NCBI GenBank assembly: GCA_038319025.1
Contig: JBBQCW010000017.1
Span: 1-64,000, forward strand
Source of the DNA: JBBQCW01 sp038319025
Lineage (GTDB): Bacteria > Actinomycetota > Thermoleophilia > Solirubrobacterales > Solirubrobacteraceae
DNA: 64,000 nucleotides
Reading direction: 5' to 3'
Part shown: piece by piece, positions 49,701 to 57,823 of the stretch
Layout: each line of letters starts with the position of its first letter
Position numbering within the stretch: position 1 is the stretch's first letter
Notes under the pieces: model-generated
What the model was told of the DNA's origin: nothing
Seen by the model: only the letters and a program-made list of their open reading frames with translations
Databases searched by the model: none
Program-made: the position numbers and the translations under genes

Positions 49701-50546
49701 ATGCCGACGAATCACAAAGCAACGCTGTCAGCATCGCCCAACCACAAATCCGGACAGGGCCGCCAAGCACGGTTGAGCCCCGGCCGTGAGCGTGAACTCC
49801 TGCGCCGCTGGCATCTCCACGGCGACCAGCAGGCACGCGCCACGCTGGTCGAGAAGATGCTGCCGCTCGTCCGGCACATAGCGCGCTCGTACGTTGGACA
49901 AGGTGAGACCCTCGAAGACCTGGTGCAGGTTGGTTGCATCGGCTTGGTGCAGGCGATCGACCGGTTCGACATTGACCGCGGCTTGCGTCTGAGCACCTTT
50001 GCCACGCCCACCATCGCCGGTGAAATCAAGCGTCACTTCCGCGACCGCACTTGGATGCTGCGCACGCCCCGCAGCCTCAAGGAGCTCAGCGCCACGCTTG
50101 GCGTTGCACGGGAGCAGTTCGCCTCCGAAAACGGTCGCTCACCCACGGTCGCCGAGCTGTGCCAGCAGACAGGTCACGGCGAGAAGGACGTGCTGGATGC
50201 TCTCGAGGCGGGCCGCAACTACGCGGTGGTTTCCCTCGACGCCCCCGCCCGCGAGAACGAGGATCGTCTGCCGTCGGATGGGATCGGCACGCACGAGGCA
50301 GGGTTTGATCGGGCCGACGACCGCACTTTCCTTCGCCAGAAGTTGAAGGTGCTGCCCGAGCGCGAGCGAAGGATCATCGTCCTGCGGTTCGGCGGGGGGC
50401 TCACCCAACGAGAGATCGCAGACCGTATCGGCCTATCGCAGATGCAGGTGTCCAGATTGCTGACGCAATCGATCGATCAGATGGCCGGTTCGCCCCCTGA
50501 ACCTGCGCCAGCCCCATCATCAACGAGCTACGCGGTGGCGGCATGA
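49701..50546 (+). CDS. Second SigB/SigF-type sigma factor
   Basis: 281 residues, clearly a paralogue of the sigma factor at 37628 (shared LPLVRHIARSY, AIDRFDIDRGLRLSTFA, EIKRHFRDRTW and TPRSLKE). Region 4 is LTQREIADRIGLSQMQVSRLL. Differences are a longer N-terminus (residues 1-30, Gln/Ser/Lys-rich) and a Pro/Ser-rich C-terminal tail. GGGAG lies before the ATG. No anti-sigma or antagonist gene is next to it; instead it overlaps a secreted lipase gene by four bases. Confidence 0.93.
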   Translation: MPTNHKATLSASPNHKSGQGRQARLSPGRERELLRRWHLHGDQQARATLVEKMLPLVRHIARSYVGQGETLEDLVQVGCIGLVQAIDRFDIDRGLRLSTFATPTIAGEIKRHFRDRTWMLRTPRSLKELSATLGVAREQFASENGRSPTVAELCQQTGHGEKDVLDALEAGRNYAVVSLDAPARENEDRLPSDGIGTHEAGFDRADDRTFLRQKLKVLPERERRIIVLRFGGGLTQREIADRIGLSQMQVSRLLTQSIDQMAGSPPEPAPAPSSTSYAVAA

Positions 50547-52219
50547 GCCTCGCGCGTCGGGAGATCACCACGTCGGTCTTGAGTCGTGCCGCAGCCGCCG
50601 TCGTCGTCGCCGTCGCATGTGGCGGTCCGCTCGTATCGTCGGCCAGCGCGGCCACCGCGCCGCCTGCGCAGGACTCGTTCTACGCGGCGCCGGCCTCGCT
50701 TCCTTCGGCCGCGCCCGGGGACGTCCTACGGACGCGATCGGTCGACATCACGGTCGCGGGTCTGCCTGCCCCCGTTCCGGCGACGCAGGTTCTGTACCGC
50801 ACCCGCAACCAGCTCGGCGAGCCGACGGCGACCGTTGCGACAATCGTGAAGCCGACTGTCCCGGCCGGTCCGGTGAAGCTGCTGTCCTACCAGACGGCCT
50901 ACGACGGATTAGCCGACACGTGCCGCCCGTCGTACGTGTTGCGCGCGGGCGCCGGCAACTCGATCGTGACGGCTCAGAGCGCCGACGCGTACGCCTACGT
51001 GACGCAGGGCTACACCGTGGTGACAGCGGACTACGAAGGGCCGACTGATGACTTCGGCGCCGGCCGCGAGTCCGGCTACGGGACGCTCGACGCGATTCGC
51101 GCGGCACAGCATGTCCTTGGCACCGATGCGCACACGACGCCTGTGGCGCTGACGGGCTACTCGGGCGGATCGATCGCCAGCGTGTGGGCGTCGGAGCTGC
51201 AGCAGACCTACGCGCCGGAACTCGATGTGATCGGCACCGCGGCCGGCGGTGTCCCCGCGGACTTTGTCCACAACCTCGAATACATCGCCGGCAGCAGCGA
51301 CTGGGCCGGCGCGATCCCGGCGGTGGGGCTGGGGCTCGCGCGCGCCTACCGCCTCGACGTGAACAAGCTGATGAGCGCCCGCGGGCGCCAGATCCTGGAC
51401 GAGGTCTCCAAGGGCTGCCTCAACGCCAGTGCGTATCCCGGGCTGAAGTTCGAGGATCTGCTCGCCCCGCAGTACCAGGACTGGAAGAAGGTGCCGGACT
51501 TCGTCAGCGTCTTCAACGACTCGATCATGGGTCAAGCCGGGACGCCGAAGGCCCCGGTGCTGCTCGCGGTTGGCAACAAGGACGGTACGGGCGACGCCGT
51601 GATGGTCGCCAAGGATGTGCAGCAACTCGCCTACACGTACTGCTCACGCCACCTGCCGACGCAGTTCCAGGAGTTCCAGGGCGCCGATCACACGGCCGGC
51701 TACGCCGCGTTCACACCCCTGGCCTCCACCTTTGTCTCGCAGCGCTTCGCCGGCATGACCACGGACGGCTGCAGCGGGATCGCCCCTGGCAATCCGCTTG
51801 ACCCATTGCCGACACCCAGCGGGGGCACGACGTCAGGGTCGTCGGGCACATCCGGCACGAACGCATCGGGCACGCCGACAGGTTCCCCGGGCGGCACGAC
51901 CCAGACGCGCCCCGGCGCGAGCAAGCCACCTCATCTGAAGGTCTCCGGCTTGCGACGGTCCGGGCACCGTTATTCCGTGCGGATCACCGCTGGGGCGGCG
52001 CGGCTGACCCACACCCGCATCACCGTGTACCTCATCGGGAAGAAAGGCCACCGGACGCGGAAGGCGTCGAGGCCGATCTCCGGGACCGTGGGCGTCAGCG
52101 GGAAGCGCGCACGACTCCCGCTCCGCCGCGCCACCGCGGGCCGACGTTACGCCGTCGTCGTGAAGGCGAAGGCGGGCACGAGCGCCGTGACCGGGACACT
52201 CGTGTTCCGTGCGCGGTAA
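50543..52219 (+). CDS. Secreted lipase (PF03583, LIP family) with C-terminal Ig-like tail
   Basis: 558 residues. Signal peptide 1-37 (VVVAVACGGPLVSSASAA). An alpha/beta-hydrolase of the secretory lipase family with nucleophile Ser207 in LTGYSGGSIAS, acid Asp in VGNKDGTGD and His in GADHTAGY. After the catalytic domain (to about residue 410) comes a Gly/Ser/Thr linker and a basic beta-strand module of about 100 residues (HLKVSGLRRSGHRYSVRI onward), probably a wall-binding domain. Its ATG overlaps the sigma-factor stop (ATGA). Confidence 0.88.
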   Translation: MSLARREITTSVLSRAAAAVVVAVACGGPLVSSASAATAPPAQDSFYAAPASLPSAAPGDVLRTRSVDITVAGLPAPVPATQVLYRTRNQLGEPTATVATIVKPTVPAGPVKLLSYQTAYDGLADTCRPSYVLRAGAGNSIVTAQSADAYAYVTQGYTVVTADYEGPTDDFGAGRESGYGTLDAIRAAQHVLGTDAHTTPVALTGYSGGSIASVWASELQQTYAPELDVIGTAAGGVPADFVHNLEYIAGSSDWAGAIPAVGLGLARAYRLDVNKLMSARGRQILDEVSKGCLNASAYPGLKFEDLLAPQYQDWKKVPDFVSVFNDSIMGQAGTPKAPVLLAVGNKDGTGDAVMVAKDVQQLAYTYCSRHLPTQFQEFQGADHTAGYAAFTPLASTFVSQRFAGMTTDGCSGIAPGNPLDPLPTPSGGTTSGSSGTSGTNASGTPTGSPGGTTQTRPGASKPPHLKVSGLRRSGHRYSVRITAGAARLTHTRITVYLIGKKGHRTRKASRPISGTVGVSGKRARLPLRRATAGRRYAVVVKAKAGTSAVTGTLVFRAR

Positions 52220-52238
52220 GCCCAGCCCACGGCGCGTC

Positions 52239-52264
52239 GTTTTGACTTCTCGGCTGCTGGGTAC
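52239..52264 (+). promoter_or_regulatory. SigB-type promoter of the transaldolase gene
   Basis: GTTT (52239-52242), 16 bases, GGGTAC (52259-52264), then nine bases to the ATG at 52274. Both boxes match the consensus fully. Confidence 0.68.
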
Positions 52265-52273
52265 CACCTACTG

Positions 52274-53362
52274 ATGGGTTCGTGGAGCAACATCGCGGCG
52301 CTTGATCAGAGCGTTTGGTACGACAACGTCGCGCGACCGGCGCTCGTGGACGGTCTCCTCGAGCGTCTGGTTCGCGAGGACGGCATCACCGGGGGGACGT
52401 CGAACCCTTCCATCTTCGCCAAAGCCGTGACCTCGTCAAACGCGTACGACGCGGAGATCTTTGGCGCCTCCGCAAATCAATCCGCGGCGGCGATCTTCGA
52501 GCGGTGTTCGGTGGCCGACATCCAGGCCGCTTGTCACTTGCTGCGAGGCGTCTGGGAGCGCACCGGCGGCCGGGACGGTTACATCTCGATCGAAGAGGAG
52601 CCGGCCCTGGCCCATGATCGCGACGGCGCTGTGCGTCGCGGGCACGAGCTGCGAGACCTCGTCGACCGACCGAACGTGATGATCAAGGTGCCCGGCACCG
52701 CCGAAGGGGTAGCGGCCTTCGAGCAGTTGACCCGTGATGGGGTGAGCGTGAACGTCACCCTCCTCTTCTCGCGGCGACGCTATCGCGAAGTCATCGCGGC
52801 CTACCAGCGGGGCCTGCGAGCACGCTTGGACGCCGGCCTGCCCTTGGGGGCGATCCGCTCGGTGGCCAGCTTCTTCGTCTCTCGCATCGACACCAAGGTC
52901 GACCAGCAACTGTCACCCGATTCGCCGTTGCGCGGCACGGTGGCGATCGCCAACGCGCGACTGGCCTACAGCGACGTGTTCCAGCCCATGTTCGCCACCC
53001 CCGAGTGGCGTTCTCTGGCGGCCGAAGGGGCCCACGTGCAGCGGCCGTTGTGGGCCTCGACCGGGGTCAAAGATCCTGGCCTGCGCGACACGTTGTACGT
53101 CGAAGAACTGATCGGGCCGGACACCGTGACCACTGTGCCCGACGCCGCACTGGACGACTTTCGCGACCACGGAACCGCTCGCCCCACGCTGGTGGCGGGC
53201 TTCGCCAAGGCTCAGCGCACCCTCGCCCAACTCGCAGAGTCCGGCATCGATCTCGAGGCGATCACGCGGGACTTGGAGCGGGAGGGCATCGAGCAGTTCG
53301 ACATGGCCTACGCACAGATCCTGGACGCCATTGATCAGCGGCGCGCCGTGAAGGCGGCCTGA
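52274..53362 (+). CDS. tal: Transaldolase
   Basis: Moves a dihydroxyacetone unit in the non-oxidative pentose phosphate pathway. 362 residues, the long actinobacterial form. The Schiff-base Lys is Lys138 in NVMIKVPGTAEG; GGTSNPSIFAKAV near residue 40 and VNVTLLFSRRRYREV are further family features. It stands alone, without transketolase or zwf nearby. No Shine-Dalgarno is seen, in keeping with the leaderless promoter proposed. Confidence 0.94.
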   Translation: MGSWSNIAALDQSVWYDNVARPALVDGLLERLVREDGITGGTSNPSIFAKAVTSSNAYDAEIFGASANQSAAAIFERCSVADIQAACHLLRGVWERTGGRDGYISIEEEPALAHDRDGAVRRGHELRDLVDRPNVMIKVPGTAEGVAAFEQLTRDGVSVNVTLLFSRRRYREVIAAYQRGLRARLDAGLPLGAIRSVASFFVSRIDTKVDQQLSPDSPLRGTVAIANARLAYSDVFQPMFATPEWRSLAAEGAHVQRPLWASTGVKDPGLRDTLYVEELIGPDTVTTVPDAALDDFRDHGTARPTLVAGFAKAQRTLAQLAESGIDLEAITRDLEREGIEQFDMAYAQILDAIDQRRAVKAA

Positions 53363-53372
53363 TCGCCGCCGG

Positions 53373-54503
53373 TCAGGCGGAGTCGTCGGCCACGGCCGGC
53401 GTGCTATCCAGCGGGCTGCCGACCCAGTGTGAGACCAGACGGGCGATCCGGCTTGCGGTGCGGTCCCCGGTCAGTGCACCCCAGTAGGCCAGCGCTCTCT
53501 CGATCGAGATGTACGACGGGCCCTTGGTCGGCCCGCTGGTGCGCGTGTCGCCGACGTGATTCAGGATGCCCGTCGGGCCGATGCGGCTCTTGAGCCAGGA
53601 GATGGCCCGGTCGGTCATGGCGAGCATTCGCTTGCCGACAGGCGTCCGCCAATCCGAGCGCAGCTGCAGCCATTCCTCGGCGTACCCGACGCCCACCGCC
53701 TGGTAGGAAGCATCCCAGCCGTTGAGCTCAGGGTTCACCCCGTTCTTCCACTGACGGCGCACACCCTTCAGCAGCGTGTCGGCCTCGGCCGTCGCGAAAT
53801 GCCCTCGTTTGTGCAGCGACCGGGCGAGGGCGTCGGTGGACGCGAGGGCCGTCCCGGTGAGGTAGTCACGGTGGTTGTACGCGGACTCGTGAGATGCGGC
53901 TAGCGCAGCGATGTCGGGGCGCAGCATCCACCGGCAGGCGGCCTGCAACTTGGGGAGAACCGCTGAGATCCGCAGGTGGTCGACCCGGGCGAACGAGGAG
54001 TGGACAAGCATCAGGGCCGACCGCGCCTGGGCGACCACGAAGAACGCGACGTTGTACCGCTGCGAATCGGGGAAGCCGCCATCCGCAGCTTGGTGCTGCC
54101 ATCCCCAGTCGAAGATCCGCCAGCCCGCAAGCACCTGGTCGTGGCGGTGATTCATGATGCCTGCGGCCACGTAGGGCGCTCCAGCGCGCTGCGTTCCGAT
54201 GGTCAGCGTGACGCCCGGTGCGGTCCCGAGATTGGCGTTGGAACCCACGGCACCCGTCGCGGCGACCGAGCCTTTGGGCAGTTTGACGTGGGCGTAGACG
54301 CTGCGCACGATCAGTGGGACCGACTCGAGCGCGATCGGCGTGGTGGACAGCTTGGGCGAGTGCAGCTTCGCGAACCGGGTGAGGGACTGGGTGCGGACGG
54401 CCGCGCTCGCGTCGGCGGGCGTCGCGCTCGCGAACCAGGCCGCGGCCACGGCGACGTTGCAGAGCCAGATTGCCGGGATACGCATGTACATCAAGTCTCG
54501 CAT
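53373..54503 (-). CDS. Secreted alpha-helical protein, possible alpha/alpha-barrel enzyme
   Basis: 376 residues that I cannot assign. A signal peptide (IPAIWLCNVAVAAAWFASA) is followed by a helical protein rich in Trp, Ala and Arg: WRIFDWGWQHQAADGGFPDS, NVAFFVVAQARSALMLVHSSF, AYNHRDYLTGTALASTDALA and WDASYQAVGVGYAEEWLQL. The pattern of Trp/Asp/Tyr helices suggests a six-hairpin barrel such as polysaccharide lyases or glycosidases. The ATG at 54503 has CGGAG six bases ahead. Convergent with transaldolase, 10 bases away. Confidence 0.7.
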   Translation of the reverse strand: MRDLMYMRIPAIWLCNVAVAAAWFASATPADASAAVRTQSLTRFAKLHSPKLSTTPIALESVPLIVRSVYAHVKLPKGSVAATGAVGSNANLGTAPGVTLTIGTQRAGAPYVAAGIMNHRHDQVLAGWRIFDWGWQHQAADGGFPDSQRYNVAFFVVAQARSALMLVHSSFARVDHLRISAVLPKLQAACRWMLRPDIAALAASHESAYNHRDYLTGTALASTDALARSLHKRGHFATAEADTLLKGVRRQWKNGVNPELNGWDASYQAVGVGYAEEWLQLRSDWRTPVGKRMLAMTDRAISWLKSRIGPTGILNHVGDTRTSGPTKGPSYISIERALAYWGALTGDRTASRIARLVSHWVGSPLDSTPAVADDSA

Positions 54504-54557
54504 CTTCCGCTCCGGGCTTCGTTGAAACGTGGCGCGTCGCATTCATCGACTCCGGGG

Positions 54558-55358
54558 TCAGGCGGGTTCAGGCGCGCTGCCCGGATGGCCGTGATCGCTC
54601 GGAAGGTCGGGCGCCTCCGGCGGTACCTGGGCATCGGCTGCCGGTCTGGCCCCCGGGCGCCAGAGGCTGACCAGGCCGGCCACCAGGGTTACAAGGAAGA
54701 ACTGACCGATCAGCATCTCGAACACGGCAAGGGTCTGCCCCAACGTGCCGGCCGGCACCAAGTTGCCGTACCCGGTGGTGGTGAGCGTCGTGTAGCTGAA
54801 GAACATGTAGTCGCTGCTGGCGGCGGCAGTCGTCCCGTCGAAGAAGGGATGGGCAATGAATCGGCCACAGGCGATGTACAGGAAACCGAACAGAAGGCCC
54901 AACATCGTGAAGACGCTGATCGCCCCGAGAATCGTGCGGAACTCGACCTTGTCAGCGAAGATGACGCGGCGCAAGATCGTCGCGGCCGACACGGCCAGAA
55001 GCAGGGAGTCGATCGCGAAGGCGATGCCCAGAAGCAGCTCCGAGCTGGTGGCCCGAGACATCGACGCGGCGAGGACCGCCGCCGCACCGGCCACGACGGC
55101 GAGGCGCACTCGGGCGGGAGGCACGTCGGAACTCGTGAGCCCGACTACACCGGTGAGAGCGGCTATCGCGATGGCGGCCACGCGCCCACCCCAGCCCTCT
55201 GGGGGCAGCGTCATCGAAACCACGAACGTCGTCAGAATCAGGACCAGGACGAGTCCGTAGGCATCCCCGATCCGTTCCGCCCGCTGCAGCTGACTCTCGT
55301 TGAGGGGGCGATCGCTGAATCTGCGCAGGCGCTTGCTGGACGGCTGATCGTCAGGCAT
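54558..55358 (-). CDS. Two-pore-helix potassium channel with extra N-terminal helices
   Basis: 266 residues. The selectivity filter TTLTTTGYGNLVPAG near residue 195 is a K+ channel signature (TxxTxGYG), flanked by FTMLGLLFGFLYIACG and QTLAVFEMLIGQFFLVTLVAGL. Upstream are about four more hydrophobic segments (LVLVLILTTFVVSM and others), so this may be a six-helix form, but no charged voltage-sensor helix is seen. The cytoplasmic tail is short, without RCK domain. Confidence 0.88.
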   Translation of the reverse strand: MPDDQPSSKRLRRFSDRPLNESQLQRAERIGDAYGLVLVLILTTFVVSMTLPPEGWGGRVAAIAIAALTGVVGLTSSDVPPARVRLAVVAGAAAVLAASMSRATSSELLLGIAFAIDSLLLAVSAATILRRVIFADKVEFRTILGAISVFTMLGLLFGFLYIACGRFIAHPFFDGTTAAASSDYMFFSYTTLTTTGYGNLVPAGTLGQTLAVFEMLIGQFFLVTLVAGLVSLWRPGARPAADAQVPPEAPDLPSDHGHPGSAPEPA

Positions 55359-55500
55359 GGCGCCACGTTATCTCCCCGCCGCGACTGCCGCTGTCGCCAC
55401 AGGAGTCAAGTCCACCACTTCGGAGGAGGACCTAGGATGAGTACGGCCACACGCTGCACCCGCGAGTCGGGATCCGGTTCAACCAAACAGGAGCAGCCCG

Positions 55501-56658
55501 ATGACCCAGGACACCATGATCGCCGCGTTGGGCGCCATCGGCGAGATCTCGGACGCGCGCGCGCCCGAGATCCGCGCAGCGCGCCGGCTCCCCGACGATC
55601 TCGTTGCGCGACTGATCGACACCGGTGTTTTCCGGACCTGGGTGCCCACCGTCTACGGGGGTCGATCCGGCTCCGCCATGGACCTGTTTGACGCCATCGA
55701 GACCCTCGCCTACTACGAGGCGTCTGTCGCCTGGTGCGTGATGGTCAGCGGCACGACCGCGCTCACCTCGGGATTTCTCAGCCCAGAATGGGCGCAGGCG
55801 ATCTACGGCGATCCGCGGGCCATTACGGGGGGCTTCGCCAATCCCATCGGCCGGGGTCGGCCGGTCGACGGCGGCCTGCAGGTCAGCGGCCGTTGGGGCT
55901 GGGGCTCGGGCACCACGCACTGCACCTGGATCGTCGGCGGTGTCTCGATCAGCACCGACGGGGAGACGCAGGCGCCCCGCTCGGACGGTCTGAAGACGCC
56001 TGTCGTCTTCTTCCCGCTCAGCGACGTGACCCTCCACGACAACTGGCACACCCTCGGGCTGGCCGGTTCGGGCAGCGTCGACTACGAGGTCTCTGATGTG
56101 TTCGTACCCGAGGGCCGTTGGGTGCCCTTTCCGATGAAGGGCCCCGTAATCGACGAGCCGCTCTACCGATTCACGTCGATCGGCGCACTCGCCGCGGGCG
56201 TGGCGTTCGTGTCCGTCGGGATCGCCCGCCGCGCGATCGACGAACTGATCGGCTTGGCCACGGCCAAGGTGCCGGCCGGTGGGACGCGCGCCCTCTCCGA
56301 GCGATCGGCGGTGCAGGCCCAGGTGATCGAGGCCGAAGCCGCCTGGCTGTCGGCGCGAGCCGTGCTGCGCGAACAGGTCGAGCGCCTTTCCGCCGAAGCG
56401 GCGGCCGACGGCGAGGTGAGTGACGAGACCCGTCGCCTGCTGCGCGTCGCCGCGATCAACGCGACCGAACGCTCGGCGCGGGCCGTGGACATCGCCTACA
56501 ACGCCGGCGGCGGCTCGTCGATCCACGACGCCAGCGTGTTGCAGAGGCTTTTCCGCGACGTGCACACCGCTACACAGCACGGCGCCAACGGACCGCTCTT
56601 CATGGAACGCCTGGGTCGCATGGCGCTTGGGGTCTCCACCGAGACCGGGCTGGTCTGA
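55501..56658 (+). CDS. Acyl-CoA-dehydrogenase-fold flavin monooxygenase
   Basis: 385 residues with the acyl-CoA dehydrogenase fold but without the catalytic Glu of dehydrogenases. VPTVYGGRSGSAMDLFDAIE, SVAWCVMVSGTTA, GGLQVSGRWGWGSGTTHCTW and the end RDVHTATQHGANGPLFMERLG are typical of group D flavin monooxygenases (HsaA/DszC-like), which use reduced flavin from a separate reductase. No reductase is adjacent. CAGGAG stands nine bases before the ATG. Substrate unknown. Confidence 0.82.
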   Translation: MTQDTMIAALGAIGEISDARAPEIRAARRLPDDLVARLIDTGVFRTWVPTVYGGRSGSAMDLFDAIETLAYYEASVAWCVMVSGTTALTSGFLSPEWAQAIYGDPRAITGGFANPIGRGRPVDGGLQVSGRWGWGSGTTHCTWIVGGVSISTDGETQAPRSDGLKTPVVFFPLSDVTLHDNWHTLGLAGSGSVDYEVSDVFVPEGRWVPFPMKGPVIDEPLYRFTSIGALAAGVAFVSVGIARRAIDELIGLATAKVPAGGTRALSERSAVQAQVIEAEAAWLSARAVLREQVERLSAEAAADGEVSDETRRLLRVAAINATERSARAVDIAYNAGGGSSIHDASVLQRLFRDVHTATQHGANGPLFMERLGRMALGVSTETGLV

Positions 56659-56665
56659 ACGCCGG

Positions 56666-57721
56666 CTATCCCTTGGCCACGGTGATGCCGATGCCGATCA
56701 CGACCGCCACAGCGGCGAGTACGCCGACCAAGTCGGGGAGGTTGACACCGAATGGGCCGGTCCCGTCGAGGATCGTCACGGCGATCAACAGAAGGGGGAC
56801 GGAAACGGACAAGAACACGATCGTGCCGCGCAGAAAGTTGACCATCCGGTTCCCGCCGGCCGTGCGGTCGGCGCGGGCGATCGTGACCGCCAGATCGTCG
56901 CCCTCGTCCCCGTAGTGCGTGACAACGCGCTGGCCGAACCGCTTTGCATCGTTCTCACAACCCCACGACATGGCGATCATGAACGTCACGGGCACGATCC
57001 ACGTGAGCGCCCAGATCGCCCCGGCGATCGCGAAGCTGAAGGCGCGTTTGGCCTTTTCGCGGCCCGTGAGCGCGCCCGAATCACCGTCCCCGGGCGGGCC
57101 GATGAAGCCCGCCAGGATAAGGATGCGCAGCACCGCCTGGTACCACGACCGCCACGGGGTTTTCTCGCCGGCAGGTGGGAGCGGCGTGGCGCGTACCGTC
57201 TCCAGTTCGGCGTGGGCCGCCGCCTTCGTTTTGTGGACACCCCGCAGCACGAGGAAGTCGGCGGCCACGGCCGCGTCGGCCGGGTCATGGCCGTAGAGCG
57301 CTGCGGTGCGCATCATCAGCCGTACCTCCTGCTGTAGGAACGTCAGGTACGCGGGCACCAGGGCGACGAAGAACGGTGTACCGGCGATCGCACCATCGAT
57401 CCGCGCAACCTTGATCGTCTGCCGGCGCTGGTCGTCGGCAAGCAGCGCGGGCGTCGCCTTCGGGGTCGCTGTGAGCGCTCGGTCGGCCCAAGCCCGAGCA
57501 GGCTCGGCCTGGCGGCCGACCGCCATCAGCGTGAGTCGCTCGGCGATGTGGTTGGGATCGCGCTTGGCCATGCGCACCACGTCCCCTGACAGGTGCACAG
57601 CTCCTCGGATGCGGGTCCATGTGCCCGCCTCTTCGTCGAGTGCATCGACGACTGGGTCGTACGTATCGGCGGCGGTGAGTTTGGTGCTCACGTGGTGGAG
57701 CCTAGCCAGCAGATCGGGCAT
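56666..57721 (-). CDS. Membrane protein with C-terminal transmembrane helices, unknown
   Basis: 351 residues. The first 230 are soluble and partly helical (LARLHHVSTKLTAADTYDPV, IAERLTLMAVGRQAEPARAW, GAIAGTPFFVALVPAYLTFL). Then three hydrophobic stretches: FSFAIAGAIWALTWIVPVTF, GTIVFLSVSVPLLLIAVTIL and LVGVLAAVAVVIGIGITVA. No family recognised. The ATG at 57721 has GGGAG just ahead. It is divergent from the DUF2252 gene by 102 bases; the frame stays open upstream but is shadow. Confidence 0.7.
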   Translation of the reverse strand: MPDLLARLHHVSTKLTAADTYDPVVDALDEEAGTWTRIRGAVHLSGDVVRMAKRDPNHIAERLTLMAVGRQAEPARAWADRALTATPKATPALLADDQRRQTIKVARIDGAIAGTPFFVALVPAYLTFLQQEVRLMMRTAALYGHDPADAAVAADFLVLRGVHKTKAAAHAELETVRATPLPPAGEKTPWRSWYQAVLRILILAGFIGPPGDGDSGALTGREKAKRAFSFAIAGAIWALTWIVPVTFMIAMSWGCENDAKRFGQRVVTHYGDEGDDLAVTIARADRTAGGNRMVNFLRGTIVFLSVSVPLLLIAVTILDGTGPFGVNLPDLVGVLAAVAVVIGIGITVAKG

Positions 57722-57823
57722 CGGCTCCCGTCCGTTTGTGTTGGATGAGCCATTCTGGTCGATGCGACAGTCACTCCATGCTGACATTCTCGGCGTGAAC
57801 ATTGGATTGCGAGAGAGGTCGAA

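Noticed and set aside
55437..55691. An 85-codon frame starting at an ATG with a very good AGGAGG, just before the flavin monooxygenase gene.
   Set aside because: It runs mostly inside the monooxygenase gene in another frame and has no recognisable product. The AGGAGG and TAGGAT may be a promoter or leader feature instead; not strong enough to call.
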